Program-made: the position numbers and the translations under genes
DNA from: Vermamoeba vermiformis
Lineage: Eukaryota; Tubulinea; Echinamoebida
Length of the DNA stretch: 64,000 bases
Direction: 5' to 3'
Assembly (NCBI GenBank): GCA_045837725.1
Contig: JBEWZL010000076.1
Span: forward strand, 310,001 to 374,000
In this document: positions 34,952 through 45,726 of the stretch, in pieces
How the letters are laid out: each line of letters starts with the position of its first letter
Position numbering within the stretch: position 1 is the stretch's first letter
Notes under the pieces: generated by a model
The model's input: only the letters and a program-made list of their open reading frames with translations
Databases searched by the model: none
What the model was told of the DNA's origin: nothing

Positions 34952-36274
34952 TTAAAAATCGGTTATTTCACGTTCCGTTTGCTCGAGTACGAGAGCAGAT
35001 GGCGGATTCACGCCGAAGACTCCAGCGCAATCTGGCCAGCCACTCCAAAGCTTATAATCCATATATGTCACATGATCCGTCAGAGAAGGCACTAAGACGG
35101 ATTTAGAGCAATTCGGATCTTCTCCGGACTGATCGCACATAATGTCCTCGCCCTTGTGCTGCCAGAGTTCCGTCGACACGTGGTGATAAAAGCCTAACTT
35201 GCTAGGCGGGAGTTGCGGTACGACATCAGATTCGTGCACCTGATCATTGTCTCAGCATTAGGATCCGTTACAAAAAATAATAATTAATTTTCTTACCACG
35301 CGAACAGAGTCATCAAGTTGATCGACTACAAATGTTGCGAATACACTGTTGCCTAGTATGAATAGAATGCTATTAATCGTATTTCTTTCAAAAGGAAGGC
35401 TCTTCCGCAGGGAGATGCGGATCGAGTTTAAAAAATTAGGCGAACGCCGATTATAATCGTAATAATAAATATGTCATAGCAATATGAGTGCTTACCAACA
35501 CGAGGTGAGCCAAAAGTAGCGAGTTGAACGGGCAACTTGGTAACATTTTGAATTTCCACTGCCGCGATTGTCGCCACTGCTCCTCCGAGCGAATGGCCCG
35601 TTATACGAATAGAAGAGCACTTAGGACATAAACTCTAATATAACAAGAGTCAAAGTTAATTAGGCCGGAGAGATCCGAGTTACTAATTTTGTTGAACCTA
35701 CCCTAGTTTTGTTGAACGCAGCGAATAGGCGATCCTTGATGCCATTATATACTCTGTAAAATCCTATGTGCACTTTCATGCTCTCTATTCCATTGTAGTT
35801 GGCTTGACCTGCGGCGAAGATGTGATCAGATCATCTTAAAATTTTTGGGCGTTGGCTTACCAAATGAAAAATCTCGTATCCATGCTGTTACACTTGTAGC
35901 AATTGTTCCTCGGATCGCAATCTGAACTAAAAATATAAATCAGCTTAATTAATAAAGCTTGATCGAGAAAAAAATTTGAGTTTGGTATTGACTGCTTAGT
36001 TAATTAATTTTAACGTACTATATTTTTCAGTGTATCCAACGAAAGCAAAAGAATCGTCTGCTTTGTTATAAATAGTTGAAACTATAGTTAACTTGTCTCG
36101 ATCTTGAGCGCACCAATAGCAGGACCAGCTCTGAACCCTTTCGGATGGACAATAGGTGCTAAATGCATGTAATGCTTGCGTCTCTAAATAGTTGCTGGTT
36201 TGATAAGATTTGGCCACAAAGCAAGCAAAAAATAAAAGCGCCAGCAGACCAAATCTGCTGGTGTGTAGCGCCAT
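34952..36274 (-). CDS. Secreted class-3 lipase, copy B
   Basis: Paralogue of copy A with matching exon breaks. ATG at 36274 begins MALHTSRFGLLALLFFACFV (signal peptide), then YCPSERVQSWSCYWC, FAFVGYTEKY, VQIAIRGT, the elbow IRITGHSLGGAVATIAAVEI, ATFGSPRVG, and SDVVPQLPPSKLGFYHHVST (Asp and His of the triad). The C-terminal block CDQSGEDPNCSKSVLVPSLT matches copy A. The C-terminus is about 14 residues longer (LVLEQTEREITDF). Function as for copy A. GHSLGG here is closer to the family consensus than GHSLGA of copy A. Confidence 0.88.
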
Positions 36275-36517
36275 AATGCAATACTGCTCTTTATGCGTGG
36301 CGAGCACTTGCGTCGATTAATAAATAACTCCAACGAAAAGGCACGGCAAAAATGCCCAACCGGCACGTGGGTTTTGACCAGATTTGGCAAAAAAGATTTG
36401 TTTGGAACCTAAATAAGACACCGAGGACAATGTGTTGACTGTAACTTACATTTACTAAGCTGCACAAACAGATTGTGGTTCTTCGTGGATGTGAGCTCGA
36501 TCAAAAAAGTTGAACCT

Positions 36518-37318
36518 CTATTTGCACCAGTCCTTCACCTTAGTGCCTCCGTCGTATTCAACAGCGAATCCTTGTTCGACCATTTGCCTATAATTAATTA
36601 TTAATCTCTTAATTCTATCATTTTAACGGTCAATTTTGAGTTCGCGTACTTGTTGATGTTTCTGCCATTGATCCAAACCTCGCACAATATTCTGAAATAC
36701 TTGTCGCGACGAGGCTTTCTATAGTTAATTTATCAAGGGTTAATTCAAGTGTTTTTGATTGAGTTTAAGTGATGAAAAATTAGGTGCGCATCCAATCGTA
36801 CCTTAACTCGATAGTACGAGCGTTCTCAAATCTGGAAACAAGAAAATTGCGAGCTTCAATAGCCAAATTCTTCTCTTTGGAGCATTTGCCTATATTTTGA
36901 ACGTCAGTATTGTAATGGCTGATTGATTTATTTTTGCTCCGTGGATTTGCTTTTAATACCTTTCATTTCGGGTGTATCGATGCCCCATAGCCTGAGCGAT
37001 ATCTCTTGACCAATAATATTGGGGTAACCTGATTAATAAAGCGAGATTAATCCAACTGTCATTCGGGTATTATTGACATCTAATTCAAACGCAACGCAAT
37101 TTCATTATATTTACTTTTAATATTCACTGTGCACGTGTCTCCGTCATAGCATCGAACATATTCAACGCCAGTAATAGTATCAAAATAGTCGCTGACATCC
37201 GGAAGGGTATCTGCAGAATCACCGTTAGATCACGCACAGAGCGAACTTTAGGTTACTTACCAGCCTTGACTATATTAATCACAATACATGCGACTAATAA
37301 AATTAATATGGCACGCAT
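36518..37318 (-). CDS. Secreted staphylococcal-nuclease-like (thermonuclease family) protein
   Basis: A multi-exon gene with ATG at 37318. The signal peptide is MRAILILLVACIVINIV. The mature protein shows the SNase fold and active site: GVEYVRCYDGDTCTVNI (first catalytic Asp), LRLWGIDTPEMKG (R-x4-D-x2-E, the Arg/Asp/Glu of the site), then KCSKEKNLAIEARNFLVSRF, and KYFRILCEVWING with the second catalytic Arg. The C-terminus is QMVEQGFAVEYDGGTKVKDW then CK. It should be a calcium-dependent extracellular or phagosomal nuclease acting on DNA and RNA. It lies next to the secreted lipases, which fits a digestive set, though each has its own promoter. Confidence 0.85.
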
Positions 37319-37463
37319 TTGTGGTAGTGAAATGCTGCAGAAAATTTGAAAACAAAATTATTGATTCTGAATCAAATTCACAACAAAGCTCGCGATATTT
37401 TGCGTGCATTATAAGGACATATTTCATAGTACCAAGCTGATTTAATCCGAGCGAGCTTCCCAG

Positions 37464-39502
37464 ATGCGATCTCTTCTGCAATCTCGCGGTTTTTGGATTC
37501 TCGTGGCTATTTCAGTCCTACTATTTGTAAATAATTCACAACAAACCCCAGCAGAACAAGGTAGGTAAAATTAATCCATATTCAAATAAATTAATGCTTG
37601 CAATTGCGAATCTAGATGTGCAATTAGCCGTTGTTTTGTAATTCACATTTTGTATTTAGTATTAGTAATTTTATAATTGACTCTTGTTACAAAAGTATTT
37701 TTAAATAGTAGCTTGGAATTTTAATTAATTTTCTAATTGCGATCCAGTCGATTTTCTGGTACAGTTGTACACAAGCTGCAATGGCACCAATTGGCCTGAT
37801 AGTCGGTCCTGGAACACCTTTCCCTCTGGCTCAGATAGCGTGTGCGATTGGGAGGGCATTGTTTGCGACGATGGCTTTCGTGTAACGGCTTTGTACGTAA
37901 CTTTGATCTATTAATTAAGGAGACCATTCGATGGTGAAATTACGAAATAGTGTAACTTAGTAGTATTTTATTGCATAACTGGTAAGATTAATATCGAATT
38001 TTACAGGGCTCTACCAAGAAAAAGACTAGCTGGATGTCGGATCCCAGCATCAATTGCGAACTTAACGGTATTAACCACGTTGTACGTAATCAACATAATA
38101 AGACATATTATTCTTCGTCCGGTTATATTAATTAATTTGTTTTTAATAGAGATCTAAGTAACAACAACATTCTTGGACCGTTACCTGACTCACTGTGGTC
38201 TTTAAGGTCGCTCAAAACATTGTAAGTCATTTAATTTACTATCATATCATCAATATAGTATGCTAACATCGTTATAATAGGTCATTATCGAACAATAACG
38301 CGTTGGAACATACTTTTACCAATCATTCGGACTTGAGTCAGTTAGTTTCGCTAGAACAACTGTATCCTTATTAATCTTATTTATATCATACTCTATGGAT
38401 CTATAATGTTCTATTCCTATTTAATTCTTCCAATTTTTATCAATTTTATTTTTCCTTAATTTTCGTGTACCAGTAAAATGAACGATATGAAGCTCTCAGG
38501 ACCTATTCCTGCCTCATTGTTCCGTATTGGTACATTGAAATACGTCTATTTGCAGAATAATCAATTGACTTCGCTATCGTGGGCTGATAGTAGCGTTCTC
38601 GAGCAAATTGTAGATCTGTAAGTCACAATATTGCCTAATTAGGAATAATATTATAATCTATTGGTCACTAATTTGCTTATGTAGAAACGTTCGAAATAAT
38701 TTGCTCGATTCTTTCCCGGATCAAGTGGCTCGTTTGGTCAAGTGCGAATTGCTGTAAGTTAAACCTGGTATTGATTAAACTTTATTATTATTAATACGCT
38801 TATTATTAGAGATTTATCGTACAATCAAATATCAGATTTCTTGCCCGTTGGAATAACGCAGATGGTCAATGCTGAAGAGATTTATTTGAACAACAATCAG
38901 CTCTCTGGCAACTTGCACGACTTTAGAGTATTGACCAAATTAGTGGAAATGTAAGTGCATCTTCAATAATTAGCATTTAGAAGCCCTGGGAGCAATTCAA
39001 CTGGATCCGATCTAAGATGTAGTGAAATTCCACCGAAATTGAAATCTGCTAAAGAGCAATTTTTAATAAACCGCATTTTTAAATATAAGTTTATATCTTT
39101 GTGTCATATAGAACTGATTAAATTCAATTTAGGGACTTAAGTGTCAACAAATTGTTGGGCCCGTTGCCCGAATGGCTGCCATCACTCTCGTTCAAGTTGA
39201 ATCTAGCCAATAATTCCTTCGACTGTCCATTGCCTTCATTTGCTGCTCAATTCCAAGTCGTCGATTGCGTCGATCGAGCGAATCTGCCAATGATTTTCAT
39301 CTTTGTGGCTTTAGGCGCAGTAGTTGTCGTGGTTATTATAGGCGGTATAGTATATGGCGTAAGAAGAAAGAGGAAATTGGCGAAGAGAGTACCAGAGCCC
39401 TCGTTGATTGTCAGCGAAGATGTTGCTTACACGAAATTGGAAGATCCGAGCAACAATCCAGACGATGCAAAGCGAACTACGGCATTAGAGCCTGAAATTT
39501 AG
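37464..39502 (+). CDS. Leucine-rich-repeat transmembrane receptor-like protein
   Basis: A multi-exon gene with ATG at 37464. The signal peptide is FWILVAISVLLFV. Exon 2 is an LRR N-terminal cap of plant type (VDFLVQLYTSCNGTNWPDSR, then CDWEGIVCDD). Seven or so LRRs follow (DLSNNNILGPLPDSLWSLRS, KMNDMKLSGPIPASLFRIGT, DLSYNQISDFLPVGITQM, DLSVNKLLGPLPEWLPSL). A membrane helix (FIFVALGAVVVVVIIGGIVY) with a basic stop-transfer (GVRRKRKLAKR) precedes a 45-residue cytosolic tail without kinase. Introns recur at the same place in each repeat, just before the DLS/xLS strand. It is a cell-surface recognition protein that probably signals through a partner. Confidence 0.85.
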
Positions 39503-39785
39503 ATATCCATTTAAAGTATGTAAATCGATTGTATATAATAAATCATTCAAGCTCAGAAATTTTTCTTGAGGTGCTTTTGTAACAACTTCGATCTAACTTC
39601 AAAACCAACTTCAAGATTAAACGTCTTGTAGTATTTGATTAATATGATGTGTATTGTGATTCTTTTCGCTTTTTAATCTGAAAATTACGCCTCTTCATTA
39701 ATTTTTTATTTATTCTCGTAGACAACACATACGAGGATCCCAATTAATGAAGTTCGATAAGTAACACTCACTTATACCTATAATC

Positions 39786-42227
39786 ATGGCGTCTCAATAC
39801 AAGGATCAAGCGCACCGTAGAATCGTTCAGTACTACCGACATCTTCTGCCTGAATTGTTTCAAGAACTAGATGCAGGCCTCGCGCCCAGTAAGTCTTACC
39901 AAAAAATAGTAAATCTTATTGCATTAGTATGCCACGTAGATTTGCGCCATACAGCGATTGAGTGCAGATGTCAAAATTAATTTTCTGAAAAGGCGCTTTA
40001 AAGTCTTGTTTACCTTATAATTAATAATCTGCCTATAATTATATCTGTATAATTCGTAATTAATTTAATGTATAATTATTTATTAATATTTGAATTCAGG
40101 CGATGTTTCTGGCAAAGATGCGGAACCGACCTTGGCTGACTATCAATTGGGTTGGGCTTCACAACCTGAAGTACGTATAACTTTTAATGCTTAAATAATA
40201 AAATTTATCGAATTTCGGATATCTTTTGGCGACTCTTATTCGAGTTGCAATTCGTTTGAATTTTCATCTGATCTTCGTCTTGTTATTTTTTCAGAATCAA
40301 ATTCGCTTTCAAGATATTTCTCTTAGCATACTTATATTAATAGTATATTATATTAGGAATTCGACTACGAGTTGCGAGTTACAGGCCGCATCCCGAAAGA
40401 ACTGAAAGGCACGTTGTTCAGAAACGGGCCTGGTTTGTTAGAAGTCTATGGAACTCCTTTAGTACATCCTATCGATGGCGATGGCATGGTAAATACATTA
40501 TTACTACAATTTAGAAATTTTAAAACGAGATCTGATTTTCGATCGAATTTTTTAGATCTGCTCGATTGCCATTGAGGACGGTAAAGCCCATTTCAAATCA
40601 AAATTCGTCAAGACTTCAGGCTATGTCACCGAGCAAACCAAGAAAAAAGCTGTTTTTAGAGGCATGATGGGAACTATCCCTGAAGGCGCGCAAAAACTTT
40701 CATACAAGTAAGCGGATCTCAATGATCAATTTTTGCAATAATTTATCGATACTTATGCTTGCCTTATTAGTTTTAAGAACCCTTCTAACACCAATGTGTT
40801 CGAATGGAACGGCAAATTGTTATCTTGTTGGGAATCCGGTTTGCCCTACGCACTGGATCCGGTCACACTTGAAACTGTCGGCAAAGGTAATACAATATAC
40901 TATAATATATTAACCTATACGTATATTATTTACTATCGTCGATGAATATTGGAGCTTCAGAATATGAATTTTGATTTTTTTGCTAACATGACACTTTTGA
41001 CAGATACCTTGGACGGGGCATTAGACGAATCAAAATGTTTAGGCGCGCATTTTAGAGTCGATCCCGTGACCAAACACTTGTTCGTGTTCAGTTTCAAGAT
41101 GATTCCTGGTAACCCAACGAGCTTCTTGTACTTCCACGAGTTCGATCAACAATACAAGTTGTTGAATCAATGGAAATTCCCCTTGGAAAATTACTTCTAT
41201 TGTAAGTCCTACGAGAATAATACTCGTACTGCAAATTACTTAATTTTTAATATTTATTTTTGCAAGGCCATGACTTTATGTTGACCGAGAACTATTTCAT
41301 CGTGCATCATTCACCGTTCTACAAGATGGACGATCAGATCTTGTTCAAGATGATCTCTGGTGAAGAATCTCCGGGCTCGATGGTCCGTTACCACTCGGAC
41401 ATGCCGTCGAGATTTTTGGTCATTGCACGCGACAAGAACTGCAATCCCATGGAAAAAATTCGTCAATTTGACATTCCTCCGTGCCATATCTATCATCACT
41501 GTAAGTATACTTCAATATACCTACGAGTCTTTGCAATAATTTCTGTAAGTTCACTCGGTCTAATCAAACAAATTTTCAGTGAACGGCTTTGAAGACCACG
41601 GCCACATTCACATCACGAGTGTATGTTTCGATGAAAATTTCACGATGGAATTTGAAGACAAAGTGGGCCTGTCCAACGGCTCCGTGAGTCCTGGCCGCGT
41701 GATCGACTTTGACCTGGACTTGACACAGATGCAAGCGCGGCACATTCAGGCTGATGACTGCAGCTGCGAGTTCCCGACCATTCACACTGGTTTGAACGGC
41801 AAGAACTGGCGCTTCGGCTATTTGATGGCCGCTGCAGCCCCCAACAAACCATTGCCTTATATGGAAGTCGTGAAATACGATCGTTGGAAACAACGCAGAC
41901 AAGTACGCTTTGACTTGCCTAATATAGTAATCGGCAATAACTAATTTCCTTATTTAGGTTTGGAGTGCCCGCAAAGAGTTCGGTGTCATTGGCGAGCCCA
42001 TTTTTATTCCGCGAGTGGATCCGTTGGAGTATGATCCAGCGCACGGTCCCGTTGACGAAGACGATGGCTGGGTGATGACGCAACTCTATGACGCGCGTAA
42101 TCACGTGACTCAATTCATCATCTTGGACGCTAAGAAGGTGGATGCAGGCCCCATTGCCAGATTGCATCTGGATCGTCATATTCCGTATGGATTCCACGGC
42201 ACTTTCTCGCACAATGTCTTTAAGTAA
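39786..42227 (+). CDS. Carotenoid cleavage oxygenase (RPE65/BCO family)
   Basis: Nine exons (39786-39888, 40100-40170, 40357-40488, 40556-40707, 40771-40886, 41004-41201, 41267-41500, 41580-41902, 41958-42227) join to 532 aa, the standard family length. The four iron-binding His motifs are present: [39 protein letters not shown] and PYGFHGTF. Start-of-domain GTLFRNGPG and HPIDGDGM are also conserved. The enzyme is a non-haem Fe(II) dioxygenase with a seven-bladed propeller. It cleaves conjugated double bonds of carotenoids, apocarotenoids or stilbenes. There is no signal or transit peptide. All ligands are kept, so it should be active. The substrate cannot be told from sequence alone. Confidence 0.95.
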
Positions 42228-42441
42228 TAACAGTAATGATGAAACTGGTGTGGCATAATTAATCTTAATAATAAATGTTCTGTTACGAATGCAGATCGCA
42301 TGTCACTCGTCAAATTCGACAAAACTAAATTTAGTAGCCGCGAAAACACTAGTCAATAGCATTTTAATGAAGAGCACAATATAGTTTCATTTATGTAAGC
42401 CATTATTATCGTTACTGCTGAGCGAAACGGATCTGCGGTAG

Positions 42442-44372
42442 ATGGAAAAAAACGAGAAAGATTCGTGTGATATCGAAGAAGATCTGAAAGAAATTAATCA
42501 TATAGTATTTAACGAGCCTAATGATGATAAAAATATTCAATACGACTATAATGGACGGATCAAACTGCTTTCGTTTGGAAAATTAATGGAAAAACTAATT
42601 TCAGCATGTAAGTACTAATAACAGAAGCAGCACGTAAATATAATTATTATATTTTATAGTAATTAAACTTTAATACGCAGATCCAAGCTTCTCAAAATCG
42701 GTTTTGCTGACATACAGAGGGTTTCAAACTCCCAAAGTGCTTTTGTTAGCTCTAATTAAGAGGTAACATTCACAGATGATATATTTGTAGTGTTTACGTA
42801 ATCAGTAATATGATATTTAGATTTTTAACGGCGCCAGAGCAAGATCGACAGGTTGTTCGATTAAGGTATGCAATTTAACGTAAACAATGTTTTAATATTT
42901 TATTTTAGAGTATTATCAATCATTAAATTATGGATAACCAGCTTTTGGTCTGATTTTAACAAAGATCTGTCAGTACTTTTGCCGATTTTACAACGCTTTC
43001 TCGAAAAATGCTCCAAAAGCGATGAAAGTAGTATTAAATCGCTTAATACAGTGATTGATACTATTTCTGCCAAATTGGCGAATCAGGTAAGAGTGTTAAG
43101 CGGATATAGAATCTTAATTTGAAATCAAAAAGCACTCTCGACAATATGAAGCATAATGAATATAGCACCAATTAATTGACATCAATTAAAATAATTTTCT
43201 GTAGTTGTCGCTTTGTTCCAACCCAGATCCAGTCGATTATGCCAATCAAGCAAATTTACAATGCTCCATCCTCGAAGATGCGAATCCAATACAGCTACTT
43301 GATTATATTACACCTAAAGAGCTTGCTGAACAATTAACAATGTATGAATGGTCAACGTGGAGTAAGATCCAGCCGAGCGAGCTAGTAAATCTGGGTTGGA
43401 CGAAAAAGAACCGCCATGAAACCTCTCCTAATGTCCTTAAAACAATGTCCATTTTTAGTACAATATCTTCTTGGGTCGCAATGTCCATTTTGGTCCAAGA
43501 AGACTTGCATCACCGAATTTTACGAATGGAATACTGGATCTGGACAGCTCAGCGCTTGATCAAACTCAATAATTTCAATACTGCTTGTAACAAAACCAAG
43601 AGTTTGGTTAAGGGGTAAAATATGTGTTTATTGTAGTAAAATAATAAAAGAACGAATAAAACAGCGTTCGAATCGGTTTTGTGCGCTGAGTCACGTGATT
43701 TATTGCCTACGTGGCAATAAACACGAGTTTTGTTACACTGCTGTGGCCATAATGTCTGGTCTAATTAGAGGACCAGTCCAGCGCTTAACAAATACAAGAA
43801 AGGTACGGAAAACAACTTGGCACGCGTCATCCGTAACATTTTAAATTTAATTTTGTAGCGCTTTTGGACGCTTATAGATTTGACTTAAAATGACCAAATT
43901 AATAATACGATCTTAATGTATTTTCAATAGTTAAAAGCTAAATTAACCATCAGATCCTTAGAGTCTAAGCGAAGATTGTAGAAGGATCTTAGGAGAAATA
44001 GAACGGCTCTGTGATCACAAAGCATTACGAGACGAGTTAACCAACGCAACGCTGCCGTGCATTCCTTATTTGGGACTCTATTTGAATGACTTGACTTTTC
44101 TGTACGATACTGGCTATGATTACAATGGGCCTTTAATAGAGTGGAAAAAGCATGAAATGGCAGCAGAATTATTAACGACGCTGTTCTACTATCAGGAAGT
44201 TCCTTACACGTTCACATCCACCCCGCTCGTTCCACAAAAAATCGAGAATTATGAATTTTTCGGTGTAGAAGAATTACAACTTTGCAGTCAATATTTAGAG
44301 CCTGGAAACGGCAACAAACCTCAATGCTTATTTGATTATCAGGAAAAATTAAAAAATAAAAAAAAGGAATGA
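42442..44372 (+). pseudogene. RasGEF (REM + CDC25 domain), interrupted, possible recent pseudogene
   Basis: ATG at 42442. Exons 42442-42607, 42681-42762, 42821-42865 and 42909-43086 encode the RasGEF N-terminal (REM) domain (SKSVLLTYRGFQTPKVLLLA, LSIIKLWITSFW). From 43205 the CDC25 catalytic domain starts: LLDYITPKELAEQLTMYEWS, WSKIQPSELVNLGW, SPNVLKTMSIFSTISSWVAM, LIKLNNFNTA. Here a 152-bp TIR element is inserted and brings a stop. On its far side the frame resumes exactly as the family needs (VAIMSGLIRGPVQRL), then is unclear at 43860-43990 (stops in every tested join), and resumes as EDCRRILGEIERLCDHKALR, LPCIPYLGLYLNDLTF to a stop at 44370-44372. Such proteins load GTP on Ras. Either unusual splicing rescues it or it is decaying. 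Confidence 0.75.
43586..43737. mobile_element. 152-bp TIR element inserted in the RasGEF exon
   Basis: Perfect 11-bp terminal inverted repeats, TGTAACAAAAC at 43586-43596 and GTTTTGTTACA at 43727-43737, are flanked on both sides by the 5-bp direct repeat CTGCT (43581-43585 and 43738-43742), a textbook target-site duplication. Removing the element plus one CTGCT copy restores the conserved RasGEF reading NFNTA-VAIMSG. The interior has no coding capacity and contains a near-palindrome TTGCCTACGTGGCAA. The superfamily is not assigned. Confidence 0.85.
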
Positions 44373-44398
44373 TTTTCTATTAATACACTTCTATCCAT

Positions 44399-44737
44399 TT
44401 ATTTTCGCTTATCCTTTTCTTTATCAGTACCAGCGCTATGTTTCTTCCTTATTTTATCCAATCTATTGCCAGTCTCTACTGACGTAATGTTCTCCCAAAA
44501 ATTTCTGGATGCGCCTTTGTCGCTAATTCCCGCAATTTGCTTGTAATATTTTAAAATCTTATTTGGCGTATCTGCATCGATATATTCTTTCGGATTATTC
44601 GGGTTTTTGACGCGCAGGAAGTATCTGTCCGAATCATCGGGATCTTGCATCACCACGGCTGTGCCTTCGACTTTTTTGCCTTCCGCGCCTAATTTACATT
44701 TGAATTCTTTGCCGACTGCAAACTCCTCTTCGGTCAT
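44399..44737 (-). CDS. Small lysine-rich hypothetical protein, intronless
   Basis: A single-exon frame of 112 aa from the ATG at 44737 (MTEEEFAVGKEF). An in-frame upstream Met at 44758 would abut the previous gene's stop, so the downstream start is preferred. The first 60 residues look beta-rich and could form a small SH3/Tudor-like barrel (FKCKLGAEGKKVEGTAVVMQ, DRYFLRVKNP), but this is only a guess. The C-terminus is strongly basic (RLDKIRKKHSAGTDKEKDKR). The gene starts 21 bp after the stop of the Death-like gene on the same strand, and its stop is 26 bp from the RasGEF stop. Function unknown. Confidence 0.55.
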   Translation of the reverse strand: MTEEEFAVGKEFKCKLGAEGKKVEGTAVVMQDPDDSDRYFLRVKNPNNPKEYIDADTPNKILKYYKQIAGISDKGASRNFWENITSVETGNRLDKIRKKHSAGTDKEKDKRK

Positions 44738-44758
44738 AATAAAATTAGTACTATACAA

Positions 44759-45540
44759 TTAATAACAAAAGTATTCATAGCGAGATCTACCTTCATGTTT
44801 GCCGAGGTAGGCAAACGTTATTCCGTGACAACTGTTATCGCGACGACGTTTCTCTCGTGGTCCTTTAGCAGCTGGTGGTGAAATTTCATTTTGTTTTCTC
44901 TTCGTAGCGCCTTTGCTGTTTCTGCGCGGGGTTTCTGGGGACGGTTGATCGGGAATCCAATCCGGATCTTCGACGGTTTTGTTTTCTTCGGTCTTTGTTG
45001 CTGGTTCTGGGTACAATTTATCGCGCAAATCATCGGCTATATCACCCATATCAATTTTGTCGTCTTCTAGTACTTCTAATAATTCAGCGACGGTAATGTT
45101 TTTGGATTCGAGCTCTTCGATCAGTCGTTCGCATAAATAACCTGCGCCACCCATCATAGCATATTCAAAATATCGACTCTTTAAGTCTGCTTCTGTTATT
45201 TTAAACTTATGGCTCTTTTCAAAGGCGCATCCGAGCTCCCGCCAACTGTCGTGTTTTGCGATCTGGTGCGCTAGATTCGTCTTAATAGTCTTTGAAATGC
45301 CTTTTAAATATTCTATATTGCCTATACAATATGTATAAATTAGAATAAGGCCAGGACAAACAAAATTACTTTCGATCGAAAAATATCTACCGATGAATTT
45401 TAATTTACATCACACGTATATTTATGGCGTAAAATTATAGTAATAAATTAAAATTACTAAATAATTATCGCTTGATATGTTTTCCGGCTTCGATCGATCT
45501 GATCACCGAAACGTCCCATCCGCTTACCTTTTGCTGCCAT
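44759..45540 (-). CDS. Death-like-domain protein with basic nuclear-type tail
   Basis: Two exons, 45540-45528 (13 nt) and 45321-44759, join to 191 aa. Residues about 10-100 have the six-helix pattern of the Death superfamily: TIKTNLAHQIAKHDSWRELG (the conserved Trp-x-x-LG), KFKITEADLKSRYFEYA, YLCERLIEELESKNITVAEL (L-x-x-W-like position and T-x-x-x-L), and LLEVLEDDKIDMGDIADDLR. The tail is Pro/Ser/Lys-rich with a KRKQ and a REKRRRD cluster, like nuclear localisation signals. Death-fold proteins act by homotypic pairing in signalling complexes. No kinase, TIR or caspase part is attached. The domain call rests on pattern only and needs a profile or structure test. Confidence 0.55.
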
Positions 45541-45726
45541 TTCTAATAATACGTTCTATCGCCACATAATAAATATACACTATATTGTTGCGTTAAAGGC
45601 AACTGTTTTTCATAACAAAAAACTTCGGACAATAAATCTGAGAAAGACCGACAAGCGAATAAAATTGATAAAAAACCACTATTTTACATTTACCAAGGAC
45701 TATTTACACTATTAGACGCATTATAA

